Source: Arthrobacter sp. Hiyo4 (GTDB lineage Bacteria > Actinomycetota > Actinomycetes > Actinomycetales > Micrococcaceae). From it: 64,000 nucleotides of DNA. Where the stretch lies: the NCBI GenBank assembly GCA_002370555.1, contig AP014718.1, positions 124,001 through 188,000 of the forward strand, written 5' to 3'. The notes under the pieces are model-generated. The model did no database searches. It saw only the letters and a list, made by a program, of their open reading frames with translations, and was not told the DNA's origin. Position 1 is the first letter of the stretch; the number at the start of each line of letters is the position of its first letter. Positions 39,559 through 54,153 of the stretch are shown here, in pieces. A program made the position numbers and the translations under genes.

Positions 39559-39662
39559 CCACTTGGCAGGACACCGCCTTCGCGCCCGTTCAGATCGCAT
39601 GGATCTGCACGGGCGCGAAGACAACCACCGGGCCTAAGCGAAGCCGGGGAGCCTGCCGTGGA

Positions 39663-40537
39663 TCACCCGGCTGTTCCCCGGACCAAGGCACGCGACTGTT
39701 CCCGCGCGGCCTCGGTGGTGTGCAGGAGAAGCAGGGACGTGGTGACTGAGCCGACGCCACCCGGAACGGGTGTCAGCGCCCCGGCGATGCCCCGGACGCT
39801 GGCTTCGTCCACATCCCCCACGAGGGACCCGTCGGAAAGGACGTTGGTGCCGACGTCGATCACAACAGCCCCGGAGGAAATATGGCCGCCGTTCAGCAGG
39901 CCGGTACGCCCGGCGGCGACCACCACGACGTCGGCCGTCCTGGTGTATTTCTCCAGCGCCCCTGACCTGGAGTGGCAGACAGTGACGGTGGCGTCGCGTT
40001 CCAGCAGCAGCAGGGACAGCGGCTTTTCGACGACGGCGGAACGTCCAATCACGACGACGCTCCGGCCCGCCACAGGGATGTCGAAGTGGTCCAGGATCTC
40101 GGTGACGGCCCGTGCCGTGGCAGGGGCGAACGAGGGCTGGCCACAGCCAGCCGGCCAAGGCTCAGAGGGTTCGCGCCGTCGATGTCCTTCTCGGGGGCGA
40201 TGTGCCCAACCAGCGCCTCTGCGTCAACGCCGGGAGGCAACGGCGTCTGCAGGATGATGCCGTTGACGGATGGCTCGTCGCTGAGGTCCTTCAAGGCTGA
40301 GGCCAGCACCTGTCCTGTCGCGTCGTGGCCCAGGTCCACGATCCGGCAGTTGATGCCCGCGCTTTCTGCAGCCCGTTCAATGGACCGCACATACCAGAGC
40401 GTGGAGCCGTCATCGGTGGCCACAACCACTGCAAGGGTGGGGCGCAGGCCGTCAATTTCGAGGTTCCTGGCTTCGTCGTGGGCCTTCTGCTGAATGAGCT
40501 TTGCCAGGTTTCGTCCAGAGAGGAGAGTGGTGTTCAA
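39663..40537 (-). CDS. folD: Bifunctional methylene-THF dehydrogenase/methenyl-THF cyclohydrolase (frame-broken)
   Basis: About 291 residues across one break near 40140. PTLAVVVATDDGSTLWYVRS (with the usual Lys-containing active region altered: the family Tyr-x3-Lys is here YVRSIERA), GIILQTPLPPGVDAEALVGHI, PEKDIDGANPLSLGRL, VAGRSVVVIGRSAVVEKPLS and LTPVPGGVGSVTTSLLL. The missing catalytic Lys (Arg at that place) suggests the cyclohydrolase step is taken over by the FchA-like neighbour. TTG start overlaps the upstream stop (TTGA). Confidence 0.8.
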
Positions 40538-41159
40538 CCGAGAATCCTTTCGCGCACACGCTTCGCCAGCGAGTCGGCTGCCAGGACGACCTTTTCCTCA
40601 AGGCCGTCCGTCTGCTCAGCCAGCCGGGAACGCGCTTCGGTGTCCTTGATGGCCACCACATTGATGTCGATGTTCACCCGTGCAGTGGTGGCAGCTGCCC
40701 GGGCAGCGTCGACAGCGGCGGCGACGTCACTGATCACGTTGGCATTGGCCACCTCGAACAGTTCCGTGGCAAGATCCACGACGGCGCCGGCGAGGAGGAT
40801 CAGTTCTGCCGGTGTTTCCGCAGCCTGGACGAGCGCGTCCTGGATGGATGCTGTCCGTTCGGCCTTGAGGTGGTCAGTACCGGCGGGAAGCTTGTAGGCA
40901 TCAATGACGCCTTGGAACGCGTGCTGGTCGGCGTCCGCGAGGTGCAGGGCCTGGGCCACCAGTGCATCGGCGCTGCTGATGATCCTGGTGACGAGTTCGG
41001 CGTGCTGTTCGTATTTCGTGCCGGTGGTGTACCTGGCCACCATGGCGACCAGTGCCGCCCCTGGGCGGCGTGGAGAGCCGCGGCTGCGCCGCCGCCCGGG
41101 GTGGGTTCGCGCGAGGCAAGCCTGGCGAGGTAGTCGTTTATTGTTTCTGAACTGATCAT
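40534..41159 (-). CDS. fchA: Formiminotransferase-cyclodeaminase-like / methenyl-THF cyclohydrolase (frame-broken)
   Basis: About 208 residues across one break near 41060. It begins MISSETINDYLARLASREPT then PGGGAAAALHAAQGAALVAMVA, the FTCD cyclodeaminase signature, and continues with long helices (AELVTRIISSADALVAQAL, DADQHAFQGVIDAYKLP, DVAAAVDAARAAATTARVNI). Family members hydrolyse methenyl-THF or deaminate formimino-THF; next to folD the first activity is the natural guess. It overlaps folD by four bases. Confidence 0.8.
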
Positions 41160-41239
41160 GTGTCTTCCTGGGCTGAAGCTCTACTCGACTGGACCTCGGC
41201 ACGGGACGGGCCGCGCGCCCTTGAATGGCCCGGCAGCTG

Positions 41240-44693
<3,454 letters not shown>

Positions 44694-44717
44694 ATCTCCT
44701 CCTTTGGGTATCTTCCG

Positions 44718-44774
44718 TTAGATATATTCCAAAAACACTAACTGATATATTAGAGTTGGGAATCAGCGTATACT
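44718..44774. promoter_or_regulatory. Divergent promoter/operator region of purU and gntR
   Basis: Two A/T-rich sites, TTAGATATATTC (44718-44729) and CTGATATATTAG (44742-44753), lie between the divergent starts. TATACT at 44769-44774 is a good -10 for the gntR at 44830. The sites share the TATATTAG half found before glyA. Confidence 0.55.
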
Positions 44775-44829
44775 GGTCAGTGGGCGAGGTCAATAGCCTG
44801 TTTGGCTTGAATGGAAAGGGGTCCGGGCT

Positions 44830-45507
44830 ATGGCAGTTGAAGCGTTGGCGATCGTGGCAGATGCGGTCAGGAAGTCGTTGGCGGACGTGGCGTATGAGCG
44901 TATCCGCGACCGGCTGCTGATGCTTGAGATCAAACCCGGCGATCTTCTCAACGATGACCACCTCGCCAGGGATCTCGGCATGGGGCGGACCCCGGTGCGG
45001 GAAGCTTTGAAGCGGCTCGAGCTCGACCGCCTGGTGGTTTCGTATCCGCGCAGGGGCACCTTTGCCACCCGCGTAGAGGTGACCGACCTTGCTTTCATTT
45101 CAGAAATCCGGACGCAGCTTGAACCGCTCGCCGCGTCCCGTGCCGCCCGGGTGGCCACGGAGCGTCAGCGGGAGCAGTTGCGCGCTGTGATGCGGGCTGT
45201 TGAATCCTTCGACACCCATGCGGCATCCGTGGTGGAAACCCTGCGCCTTGATGCGCGCGTCCATCGGGGCATCTACGCGGCTGCGGCCAACCCCCACCTC
45301 GAGGACGTCCTGATCCGGTACGACAATCTCGCCACCCGCATCTGGTGTATGGTGCTGGATCGCCTTCCCGACCTTTCCCGCCACGTGCATGAGCACCTGG
45401 ACCTGCTCGGCGCAGTGATTGACGGTGATGAGGCGCGGGCCGCTGATCTGGCAAGGAGCCACGTCAGTGGCTTCGAGGATGCCGTCCGCAAGGCGCTCTT
45501 CACCTGA
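44830..45507 (+). CDS. GntR/FCD regulator of the C1 cluster, copy 2
   Basis: 225 residues, intact. Winged helix: VRKSLADVAYERIRDRLLML, LGMGRTPVREALKRLELDRL, VVSYPRRGTFATRV. FCD domain: DLAFISEIRTQLEPLAASRA, RLDARVHRGIYAAAANPHLE, DVLIRYDNLATRIWCMVLDR and HVSGFEDAV. It is the undamaged paralogue of the gene at 38864. Its place between purU-dmg-fchA-folD and glyA-sox, flanked by A/T palindromes on both sides, makes it the likely regulator of both arms. Confidence 0.87.
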   Translation: MAVEALAIVADAVRKSLADVAYERIRDRLLMLEIKPGDLLNDDHLARDLGMGRTPVREALKRLELDRLVVSYPRRGTFATRVEVTDLAFISEIRTQLEPLAASRAARVATERQREQLRAVMRAVESFDTHAASVVETLRLDARVHRGIYAAAANPHLEDVLIRYDNLATRIWCMVLDRLPDLSRHVHEHLDLLGAVIDGDEARAADLARSHVSGFEDAVRKALFT

Positions 45508-45534
45508 TCCAAGCCCCACCTCGCAAACTTTCCA

Positions 45535-45567
45535 CCTGAAGCGCGGCCCTTCCGGCCGCGCTTCAGG
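45535..45567 (+). terminator. Strong terminator after gntR
   Basis: Perfect 14-bp stem CCTGAAGCGCGGCC (45535-45548) and GGCCGCGCTTCAGG (45554-45567) with a 5-nt loop, 28 bases beyond the stop. Confidence 0.75.
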
Positions 45568-45594
45568 CGTCTCTGGGACGGCTTGAAAAATCTG

Positions 45595-45658
45595 TTGACA
45601 CCCACTTGGCTGAATAGCATACTTGATTCACGAAACTAATATATCAACAGTATATTAG
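45595..45658 (+). promoter_or_regulatory. glyA-sox promoter with GntR-type operator
   Basis: TTGACA (45595-45600), a 17-base spacer and CATACT (45618-45623) form a near-consensus promoter. Just downstream, perfect 8-bp arms CTAATATA (45636-45643) and TATATTAG (45651-45658) flank seven bases. An operator at the transcription start would allow repression by roadblock. GAGGAG then precedes the glyA ATG. Confidence 0.65.
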
Positions 45659-45675
45659 ATAGCAGAGGAGAAAAG

Positions 45676-46973
45676 ATGGTCGACGTTCTGACCCGTACGC
45701 TCGCAGAGACCGATCCTGCGATCCACGCAGCCGTACAGCAGGAGCTCCTGCGCCAGCAGGGCACGCTGGAGATGATCGCCTCCGAAAACTTTGCGCCGAC
45801 TGCCGTCATGGAGGCGCAGGGATCCGTCCTGACCAACAAGTACGCCGAAGGCTACCCGGGCAAGCGCTACTACGGCGGCTGCGAACACGTTGACGTGGTC
45901 GAGCAGCTGGCCATCGACCGTCTTAAGTCATTGTTCGGCTCCGAATTCGCCAATGTGCAGCCCCACTCCGGCGCCCAGGCCAACGCCGCGGCGATGTTCG
46001 CCCTGATCCAGCCCGGCGACACCATCCTGGGGCTGAACCTCGCACACGGTGGCCACCTGACCCACGGCATGAAGATCAACTTCTCCGGCAAGCTCTACAA
46101 GGTGGTCCCGTACGGAGTCGACGAAGACACCCACACCATTGACATGGCCCAGGTTGAGCGCCTGGCGGTTGAGAACAGGCCCAAGCTGATCGTCGCCGGC
46201 TGGTCCGCCTACTCCCGGCAACTGGACTTCGCCGAATTTCGCCGTATCGCGGATCTGGCAGGCGCCTACCTGATGGTGGACATGGCCCACTTCGCAGGCC
46301 TGGTGGCCGCAGGGCTTCACCCAGCCCCGTGCCGCACGCCCACATCGTCACAAGCACCACCCACAAGACCCTTGGCGGGCCGCGCGGTGGTGTGATCCTG
46401 ACCAACGACGCCGACATCGCCAAGAAGGTCAACTCCGCGGTGTTCCCCGGACAGCAGGGCGGCCCGCTGGAGCACGTCATTGCCGCGAAGGCTGTGGCGT
46501 TCAAGCTCGCCGCTGAGCCGGAGTTCCGCGACCGCCAGGCACGCACCCTGGAAGGCGCCCGCATCATCGCAGAACGCATGCTGGCGGCCGACGTTGCAGA
46601 GTCCGGCGTGACCGTGGTCAGCGGTGGCACCGACGTGCACCTGGTCCTGGTGGACCTCCGCCATTCTGAACTGGACGGCCAGCAGGGCGAAGACCGCCTG
46701 CACCGGATCGGCATCACGGTCAACCGCAACGCCGTGCCGTTTGACCCGCGTCCGCCGATGATCTCTTCCGGTCTTCGTATCGGCACGCCGGCACTGGCCA
46801 CGCGTGGCTTCGGGAAGACGGAATTCACCGAGGTCGCGGACATTATCGCCGGAGCACTCAAGCGCGAGTTCAGCGACGAGACCGTGGCGGAACTGCGGCA
46901 GCGGGTTGAAATCCTGGCCGGAAAGTTCCCGCTCTACCCCAACCTCTCCTCTGACGTGAACGAGGTGGCATGA
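45676..46973 (+). CDS. glyA: Serine hydroxymethyltransferase (frame-broken)
   Basis: About 432 residues across one break near 46320. [81 protein letters not shown], then in the second frame [11 protein letters not shown] with the PLP lysine, and [15 protein letters not shown]. It interconverts glycine plus methylene-THF with serine. First gene of glyA-soxBDAG-sda; its stop overlaps the soxB ATG (ATGATG). A dedicated catabolic copy beside any housekeeping glyA is likely. Confidence 0.9.
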
Positions 46974-48190
46974 TGGCCGATCAGCTCCCGGAACACCCGG
47001 ATTTCCTCTGGCGGAACCCGGACCCGAAGCCTTCCTACGACGCCGTGATTGTCGGCGGCGGCGGGCACGGCCTGGCCACCGCCTACTTCCTGGCCAAAAA
47101 CTTTGGCATGACCAACATCGCCATCCTCGAAAAAGGCTGGCTGGCTGGCGGCAATATGGCCCGGAACACCACCATCATCCGGTCCAACTACCTCTGGGAC
47201 GAGAGCGCGGCTATTTACGAGCACGCCCTGAAGCTCTGGGAAGTCCTGCCGGAGGAGCTCGAATACGACTTCCTCTTCAGCCAGCGCGGCGTGATGAACC
47301 TCGCCCACACCCTGGGGGACGTCCGTGAAAGCATGCGGCGCGTGGGCGCGAACAAACTCAACGGAGTGGACGCCGAGTGGCTGGACCCGCAGCAGGTCAA
47401 GGAACTCTGCCCCATCCTGAATATCAACGACGACATCCGCTACCCCGTCATGGGCGCCACGTACCAGCCGCGCGCCGGCATCGCCAAGCATGACCACGTG
47501 GCCTGGGCCTTCGCGCGCAAGTGCGACGAACTGGGCGTGGACATCATCCAGAACTGCGAAGTCACCGGCTTCGTCAAGGACGGCAACCGCGTCACCGGCC
47601 TCAAGACCAGCCGCGGCACCATCAATACCGAAAAGGTGGGCCTGTGCGCCGCCGGGCACAGCTCGGTCCTGGCCGAAATGGCCGGCTTCCGGCTTCCCAT
47701 CCAGTCCCATCCGCTGCAGGCGCTGGTTTCCGAACTGCACGAACCGGTCCACCCCACAGTGGTCATGTCCAACCATGTGCACGTCTACGTTTCCCAGGCC
47801 CACAAGGGCGAGCTTGTCATGGGCGCCGGAGTGGACTCCTACAACGGTTACGGCCAGCGCGGCTCGTTCCATGTGATCGAGCACCAGATGGCGGCCGCCG
47901 TCGAGCTCTTCCCGATCTTTGCCCGGGCGCATGTCCTCAGGACCTGGGGCGGCATCGTTGATACGACGCTGGATGCCTCCCCGATCGTGGGCACCACCCC
48001 GGTGGACAACATGTTCGTGAACTGTGGCTGGGGCACCGGCGGCTTCAAGGGCACGCCAGCCGCTGGCCTCACCTTTGCCCACACGATCGCCACGGGAACG
48101 CCGCACGAACTGAACAAGCCGTTTGCGCTGGAGCGGTTCGAAACCGGCGCCCTGATCGACGAACACGGCGCAGCCGCCGTGGCCCACTAG
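46970..48190 (+). CDS. soxB: Sarcosine oxidase, beta subunit
   Basis: 406 residues, intact. FAD-binding Rossmann motif [20 protein letters not shown], then [20 protein letters not shown], the region with covalent FMN/FAD contacts, and C-terminal [19 protein letters not shown]. Part of the heterotetrameric (alpha-beta-gamma-delta) enzyme that demethylates sarcosine to glycine with THF and oxygen. The ATG at 46970 or at 46973 is possible, as both lie in the overlap with glyA. Confidence 0.92.
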   Translation: MMADQLPEHPDFLWRNPDPKPSYDAVIVGGGGHGLATAYFLAKNFGMTNIAILEKGWLAGGNMARNTTIIRSNYLWDESAAIYEHALKLWEVLPEELEYDFLFSQRGVMNLAHTLGDVRESMRRVGANKLNGVDAEWLDPQQVKELCPILNINDDIRYPVMGATYQPRAGIAKHDHVAWAFARKCDELGVDIIQNCEVTGFVKDGNRVTGLKTSRGTINTEKVGLCAAGHSSVLAEMAGFRLPIQSHPLQALVSELHEPVHPTVVMSNHVHVYVSQAHKGELVMGAGVDSYNGYGQRGSFHVIEHQMAAAVELFPIFARAHVLRTWGGIVDTTLDASPIVGTTPVDNMFVNCGWGTGGFKGTPAAGLTFAHTIATGTPHELNKPFALERFETGALIDEHGAAAVAH

Positions 48191-48204
48191 AAGAGAGTCC
48201 GGAC

Positions 48205-48627
48205 ATGCTCCTCATTTCATGCCCCAACTGCGGCTCCCGCGACGAGACCGAGTTCCACTACGGCGGCCAGGCCCACGTGGCCTATCCGGAAAACCCGAAC
48301 GAGCTGAACGACCGCGAATGGGCCGAGTTCCTGTTCTACCGGGACAACACCAAGGGCGCTTTTGCCGAACGCTGGCTGCACAGCACCGGCTGCCGCCAGT
48401 GGTTCAACATGCTCCGCGACACCGTCACCTACGAGATCCAGGCTGTGTACCCGATGGGCGCGCCCCGGCCGGCAGCCTTCCCGCCGGCAGCCCCGGAATC
48501 CGGCACGGCCAGCCTCGCCGCTGACAGCACCACCACCGGCACTGCTGCGCCGAGCACCGCCGCGACAAGCATTGCCGCCAGCGCCTCTTCTGCCAGCACC
48601 ACCGCCCCGGAAGGAGCAACCAAGTGA
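48205..48627 (+). CDS. soxD: Sarcosine oxidase, delta subunit with long Ala/Ser/Thr tail
   Basis: 140 residues. The core (1-~90) is typical: LLISCPNCGSRDETEFHYGG with the zinc-binding cysteines and His, GFA-like AERWLHSTGCRQWFNMLRDT. Residues ~92-140 are a low-complexity stretch of Ala, Ser, Thr and Pro not present in ~95-residue SoxD proteins. The frame is intact and its stop overlaps the soxA start, so the tail is real coding sequence. Role of the tail unknown; it could be a flexible arm over the alpha subunit. Confidence 0.88.
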   Translation: MLLISCPNCGSRDETEFHYGGQAHVAYPENPNELNDREWAEFLFYRDNTKGAFAERWLHSTGCRQWFNMLRDTVTYEIQAVYPMGAPRPAAFPPAAPESGTASLAADSTTTGTAAPSTAATSIAASASSASTTAPEGATK

Positions 48628-51561
48628 CTTCCCAGAACGCCCGCCTCGCCGCCGGCGGACGCATCGACCGCACCATCTCCTGGCGTTTCACCGTGGACGG
48701 CGAGGAATTCACCGGCCACCCCGGCGACACACTGGCCTCGGCCCTGCTCGCCAACGGCCGGATCGCCGCCGGTAACTCGCTGTACGAGGACCGCGCCCGC
48801 GGCATCATGTCCGCCGGCGTTGAGGAATCCAACGCACTGGTTCGCGTTGAGGCCCGGTTCCCGGGCCACGTTGCCGAGTCCATGCTGCCCGCCACCACCG
48901 TCACCCTGGTGGACGGCCTGAAGGCAGAACTCCTCAACGGCCTGGGCAGGCTGGACCCGGAAGATGACCGTGCGGAGTACGACAAGAAGTACGTCCACAC
49001 CGACGTCCTGATCATCGGCGGTGGCCCTGCCGGCCTGGCCGCCGCCCGCGAGGCTGTCCGGACCGGCGCCGCGTGATCCTGATGGACGACCAGCCCGAAC
49101 TGGGCGGCTCCCTCCTGTCCGGGTCCACGGCCCCCGGCCTCGCCGAAACCATCGAAGGCAAGCCGGCCCTGGAATGGGTAGCGGATGTCGAAGCTGAACT
49201 CGTCGCCGGAGCGGAATCCACCGTCCTGAACCGGACCACGGCCTTCGGCGCCTACGACGCGAACTACGTTATTGCGGTCCAGAACCGCACCGACCACCTC
49301 TCCAGCCCGGCAGCGCCCGGCGTCTCCCGGCAGCGGATTTGGCACGTGCGTGCCAAGCAGGTGGTGCTGGCCCCGGCGCCCACGAGCGTCCCCTGGTCTT
49401 CGAGAACAACGACCGTCCCGGCATCATGCTGGCCTCCGCCGTCCGCAGCTACCTCAACCGTTACGCCGTCGCCGCTGGGCAGCGCGTGGTCATCAGCACC
49501 ACCAACGACAGCGCCTACGCCCTCGCCGCGGACCTGCGGGCCGCCGGCGTCAAGGTCGCGGCCGTGGTCGACGCCCGCCCCAAGCTCACCGACGTGGCAG
49601 CAGCCGCTGTCGAATCCGGCACCCGGGTCCTGATCGGCAGCGCCGTTGCCAACACGGCAGCCGGGGATGACGGCCGGCTGTTCGCAGTGACCGTCCGCAG
49701 CATCAACGACGACGGCGAGCTCACCTCCGGCGTCGAAGAGATCGCCTGCGACCTGCTGGCAGTCTCCGGCGGCTGGTCCCCGCTGGTGCACCTCCACTCC
49801 CAGCGGCAGGGCAAGCTGCGCTGGGACGACGAGCTCGCCGCCTTCGTGCCGAGCACCGTGGTCCCGAACCAGCAGACCATCGGCTCCGGCCGCGGCAGCT
49901 TCGAACTCGCCGACGTCCTTGCCGAAGGCATCTCTGCCGGCGCCGCCGCGGCCATCGCCGCGGGCTTCGCGTCGGAAACCAAACCGTCAGTCCTCGGCGA
50001 ACCGAAAGCTTCAGGTCCGACCCGCCAGCTCTGGCTGGTACCGGGCCAGGACGGCACCCCGGATAACTGGCACCACCACTTCGTGGACTTCCAGCGCGAC
50101 CAGTCAGTGGCAGACGTCCTGCGGTCCACCGGTGCCGGCATGCGCTCGGTGGAGCACATCAAGCGGTACACCTCCATCAGCACCGCCAACGACCAGGGCA
50201 AGACCTCCGGCGTCAACGCGATCGGCGTCATCGCCGCCGCGCTCCGGACCGCAGGAGAGGCCTCCCGCGGCATCGGCGACATCGGCACCACCACCTACCG
50301 CGCACCGTTCACGCCGGTGGCCTTCGCAGCACTGGCCGGACGCCAGCGCGGCGAACTGTTCGACCCCGCCCGCGTCACCTCCATCAACCCGTGGCACGTC
50401 GCGCAGGGTGCACTGTTCGAGGACGTGGGGCAGTGGAAGCGGCCCTGGTACTACCCACAGGCCGGCGAGGATATGGATGCTGCCGTGCTCCGTGAGTGTG
50501 CAGCGGTCCGCGACTCCGTCGGGTTCATGGATGCCACCACCCTCGGCAAGATCGAAATCCGCGGTAAGGATGCCGGTGAGTTCCTCAACCGGATCTACAC
50601 CAACGCGTTCAAGAAGCTCGCCCCGGGTTCGGCCCGCTACGGCGTGATGTGCATGGCGGACGGCATGATTTTCGACGATGGCGTGACCCTGCGCCTGGAC
50701 GAGGACCGGTACTTCATGACCACCACCACCGGCGGCGCCGCGAAGGTGCTGGACTGGCTGGAGGAATGGCTGCAGACCGAATGGCCGGAGCTGGACGTGC
50801 ACTGCACCTCGGTGACCGAACAGTGGTCCACCATTGCCGTCGTCGGACCTAAATCCCGGGCGGTGCTCGCCAAACTGGCGCCGGACCTCGCGGCGGGCGG
50901 CGGGCTTGAGGCGGAAGCCTTCCCGTTCATGACGTTCCGCGAAACCACCCTCGCCTCAGGCGTGCAGGCACGGGTCTGCCGGATCTCCTTCTCCGGCGAA
51001 CTGGCCTACGAGATCAACGTGCCGTCCTGGTACGGGCTGAACACCTGGGAAGCCGTGGCCGCGGCGGGCGCCGAATTCAACATCACCCCTACGGCACCGA
51101 AACCATGCACGTGCTCCGCGCCGAAAAGGGCTACCCGATCGTCGGCCAGGACACCGACGGCACCGTCACCCCGCAGGATGCCGGCATGGAATGGGTGGTG
51201 TCCAAGGCCAAGGAATTCATCGGCAAGCGCTCCTACGCCCGGGCCGACGCCCGGCGCGAGGACCGCAAGCACCTGGTCAGCGTTCTGCCCGTGGACGGAA
51301 CGCTGCGGCTGCCCGAAGGCACCCAGCTTGTGGAAAAGGGGATCACCACGAACCCGCCTACGGCCCGTCCCCATGCAGGGCTTCGTGACCTCCAGCTACC
51401 ACAGCGCCGCCCTGGGCCGGTCGTTTGGGCTGGCACTGATCAAGAATGGCCGCAACCGCATCGGCGAGACCCTGGTGGCCGCAGCCGGCGACCAGCTGGT
51501 TGACGTTGTTGTCGCCGAAACCGTACTTTTTGACCCCGAAGGGACCCGCAAAGATGGCTAA
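48624..51561 (+). CDS. soxA: Sarcosine oxidase, alpha subunit (frame-broken)
   Basis: About 978 residues across four breaks (near 49075, 49380, 51090 and 51355). N-terminal 2Fe-2S-like/ferredoxin-type [26 protein letters not shown] domain [53 protein letters not shown], then the aminomethyltransferase (GcvT-like) half, [59 protein letters not shown] and [18 protein letters not shown]. It binds NAD and THF and joins the methylene group to folate. Overlaps soxD (4 bases) and soxG. Confidence 0.9.
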
Positions 51562-52185
51562 TTCAGCAGCACTCAATGGCATCAATGGACTCCGGGATAT
51601 CCGCCGCAGCCCTGCCTCCCACCTGGCCCCGGCACTGGTGGCAGGTTCCGTCCAGGGGACTGTGGCCCTGAAAGAGGGCCCGTTCCAGACCATGGCGGGC
51701 GTCCGTGTGGACCCCGCTCCGAGGAAGGGCTCAGATCGCCGCCGTGGTCGGCGGCCTCCCGGCACGGTGTGGCGAGGTGGCCGGCGCCGACCGCGTCAGC
51801 GTCCTCTGGCTGGGACCATCCGAATTCCTGGTGGTGGCACCGGAAGAAGCCCACGACTCCTTGGGCGGAGACCTCATCGGCTCCCTCGTGGCCGCCTTGG
51901 GCGATGCCCCTGGCCAGGTGGTGGACCTCTCCGCCAACCGCACCACGTTCGAACTCACCGGCCCCGCTCCCGTGCCGTCCTGGAGAAGGGCTGCGCGCTG
52001 GACCTGCACCCCCGCAGCTTCACTCCGGGAACAGCGGTGTCCACCGAGGTCGGCAACATCCCGATCGTCCTGCACAAGACCGGGGAGGAAAGCTTCCGGC
52101 TTTTCCCCGCGCTTCGTTCGCGGATTTCCTGGGCCGGTGGCTCCTCGATGCAATGCGCGAGTATGCCTCGCCAGAGGTCCCCTAA
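51554..52185 (+). CDS. soxG: Sarcosine oxidase, gamma subunit (frame-broken)
   Basis: About 210 residues across three breaks (near 51725, 51970 and 52105). [95 protein letters not shown] and [14 protein letters not shown] fit the SoxG/GcvT-like fold. It overlaps the soxA stop by 8 bases and directly abuts sda. Confidence 0.85.
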
Positions 52186-53558
52186 ATGGCCCTCAGCGTC
52201 CTGGACCTGTTCTCCGTAGGCATCGGGCCCTCGTCCTCACACACGGTCGGCCCGATGCGGGCGGCGAAGCTGTTCGCCGACGGACTCAAAGGCGACGGCC
52301 ACCTGAGCGCCACCAGGCGCGTCCAGGCCGAGCTGTTCGGCTCCCTCGGCGCCACCGGGCGCGGCCACGGCTCCGACAAGGCCGTGGTCCTGGGCTTCAA
52401 AGGACTGGACCCGGAAACCGTGGACACCGCCACGGCCAATGACCAGGTGGCCGCCGCCGCCCTCGACGCCGAACTCATGATCGGCGGGAACCACCGGGTG
52501 GACTTCAACTGGGACGAGGACGTGGTGCTGCACCGACGCAAATCGCTCCCGGCCCACCCCAACGGCATGACCTTCCGCGCCCTGGACCACGCCGGGGCCG
52601 TCCTGAGCGAACGGAGTTTCTACTCGATCGGCGGCGGCTTTGTGGTGGACGGCGATGCCGGCGGCGAAGACAGGGTGGTGGCGGACTCCACCGTCCTCCC
52701 CTACCCCTTCACCACCGCCGACGAACTCCTGGCGATCTGCAAACGCGAAGGCATGTCCATCTCCGACGTTATGCTCGCCAACGAACTCACCTGGCGCAGC
52801 GAAGCGGAACTCCGGGAAAAACTGCTGGCACTCTGGGCAGTCATGCGCGAATGCGTGGACAACGGCTGCGCCGCGGAGGGCATCCTTCCCGGCGGCTCAA
52901 CGTCAGGCGCCGGGCGCCGTCGTTATTCCAGACCCTGACCGCAGACACCGGGGTCACCGATCCGCTCCGCGCCATGGAATGGGTCAACCTGTTCGCCCTC
53001 GCCGTCAACGAGGAAAACGCCGCGGGCGGGCGCATCGTCACCGCCCCCACCAACGGCGCGGCCGGGATCGTGCCGGCCGTACTGCACTACTACGTGAAGT
53101 TTGTTCCGGGTGCCGACGACGACGGCGTCATCCGCTTCCTGCTCACGGCAGCCGCCGTCGGAATCCTGTTCAAAATCAACGCCTCCATCTCCGGCGCCGA
53201 GGTCGGCTGCCAGGGCGAGGTGGGTTCCGCCTGCTCGATGGCCGCCGCAGGGCTCTGCGAGGTCCTGGGTGGAACCCCTGAGCAGGTGGAAAACGCTGCC
53301 GAAGTCGGGATTGAACACAACCTTGGCCTGACCTGCGACCCCGTGGGCGGCCTGGTGCAGATTCCCTGCATCGAACGTAACGCCATCGCCAGCGTCAAAG
53401 CCATCAACGCCGCGCGACTGTCCCTCCACGGGGACGGCAGCCACAAAGTATCCCTGGATAAGGCGATCAAGACCATGCGGGAAACCGGCGCTGACATGAA
53501 AAGCAAATATAAGGAGACGTCCCGGGGTGGCCTCGCTGTCAACGTAATCGAATGCTGA
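52186..53558 (+). CDS. sdaA: L-serine ammonia-lyase, iron-sulfur type (frame-broken)
   Basis: About 457 residues across one break near 52900. Start [20 protein letters not shown], with the serine-site SSSHT motif, [28 protein letters not shown], then after the break [40 protein letters not shown] and [20 protein letters not shown], which provide the 4Fe-4S cysteines. It converts serine to pyruvate and ammonia, finishing betaine carbon use. Its ATG touches the soxG stop. Confidence 0.9.
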
Positions 53559-53576
53559 CTCGGTGAAATACCTCTG

Positions 53577-53604
53577 GCCCCGGGTGTGCACATACACCCG
53601 GGGC
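53577..53604 (+). terminator. Terminator of the glyA-sox-sda operon
   Basis: Perfect 11-bp stem GCCCCGGGTGT / ACACCCGGGGC with a 6-nt loop, 19 bases after the sda stop. Confidence 0.72.
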
Positions 53605-53661
53605 TAATCCCTTAACTCGAATGCCTGGCTTCGCAGGCGCCCCGTCCCCTTGGAGCAAGAA

Positions 53662-54153
53662 GTGACCCTGAAACGACTCCCCTCCGAACATATCGCTGTC
53701 ACGGGCAGCAACCGCGTCAAGCGCGGCATGGCTGAGATGCTCAAGGGCGGCGTGTCCCGCATGTCCGATCCCGACATGATCGAGGCGATCATCGCAGCCG
53801 TGTCCGTGCCGTTCATGGCCAAGGCCCGGATCGGCCACTTCGTGGAGGCCCAGGTCCTGCAGTCGTTGGGCGTGGACTACATTGACGAGTCCGAGGTCCT
53901 GACCCCGGCCGACTACGTCCACCACATCGACAAGTGGAACTTCAAGGTTCCCTTCGTCTGTGGCGCCACGAACCTTGGTGAGGCGCTGCGCCGCATCAAC
54001 GAGGGCGCGGCCATGATCCGTTCCAAGGGCGAGGCCGGCACCGGCGACGTCTATAACGCCACCGGCCACATGCGCCATAACGCAGCAAACCCACCAACGC
54101 TCTCTCACTCGCCTCAAGAAAGCGAGCGAGCGTTGGGCTCAAAGCTGAGTTAA
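53662..54153 (+). pseudogene. pdxS: Truncated PdxS with internal deletion
   Basis: A pyridoxal-phosphate synthase lyase fragment, ~163 residues instead of ~300. [15 protein letters not shown] joins directly to [17 protein letters not shown], skipping about 36 residues that include the catalytic Asp of the IMDV segment. GGV occurs on both sides of the missing piece in the normal protein, so the join at 53746-53754 fits deletion between short repeats. Then [39 protein letters not shown] and [20 protein letters not shown] are normal, but after [11 protein letters not shown] the C-terminal half is replaced by unrelated residues. GGAG precedes GTG 53662. Not functional. Confidence 0.72.

Noticed and set aside
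45535..45567. Hairpin as a riboswitch (glycine type) before glyA
   Set aside because: It lies upstream of the promoter and is a simple terminator stem; no glycine aptamer features were seen.
46934..48187. 417-codon minus-strand frame over soxB
   Set aside because: Antisense shadow; soxB is intact and operonic.
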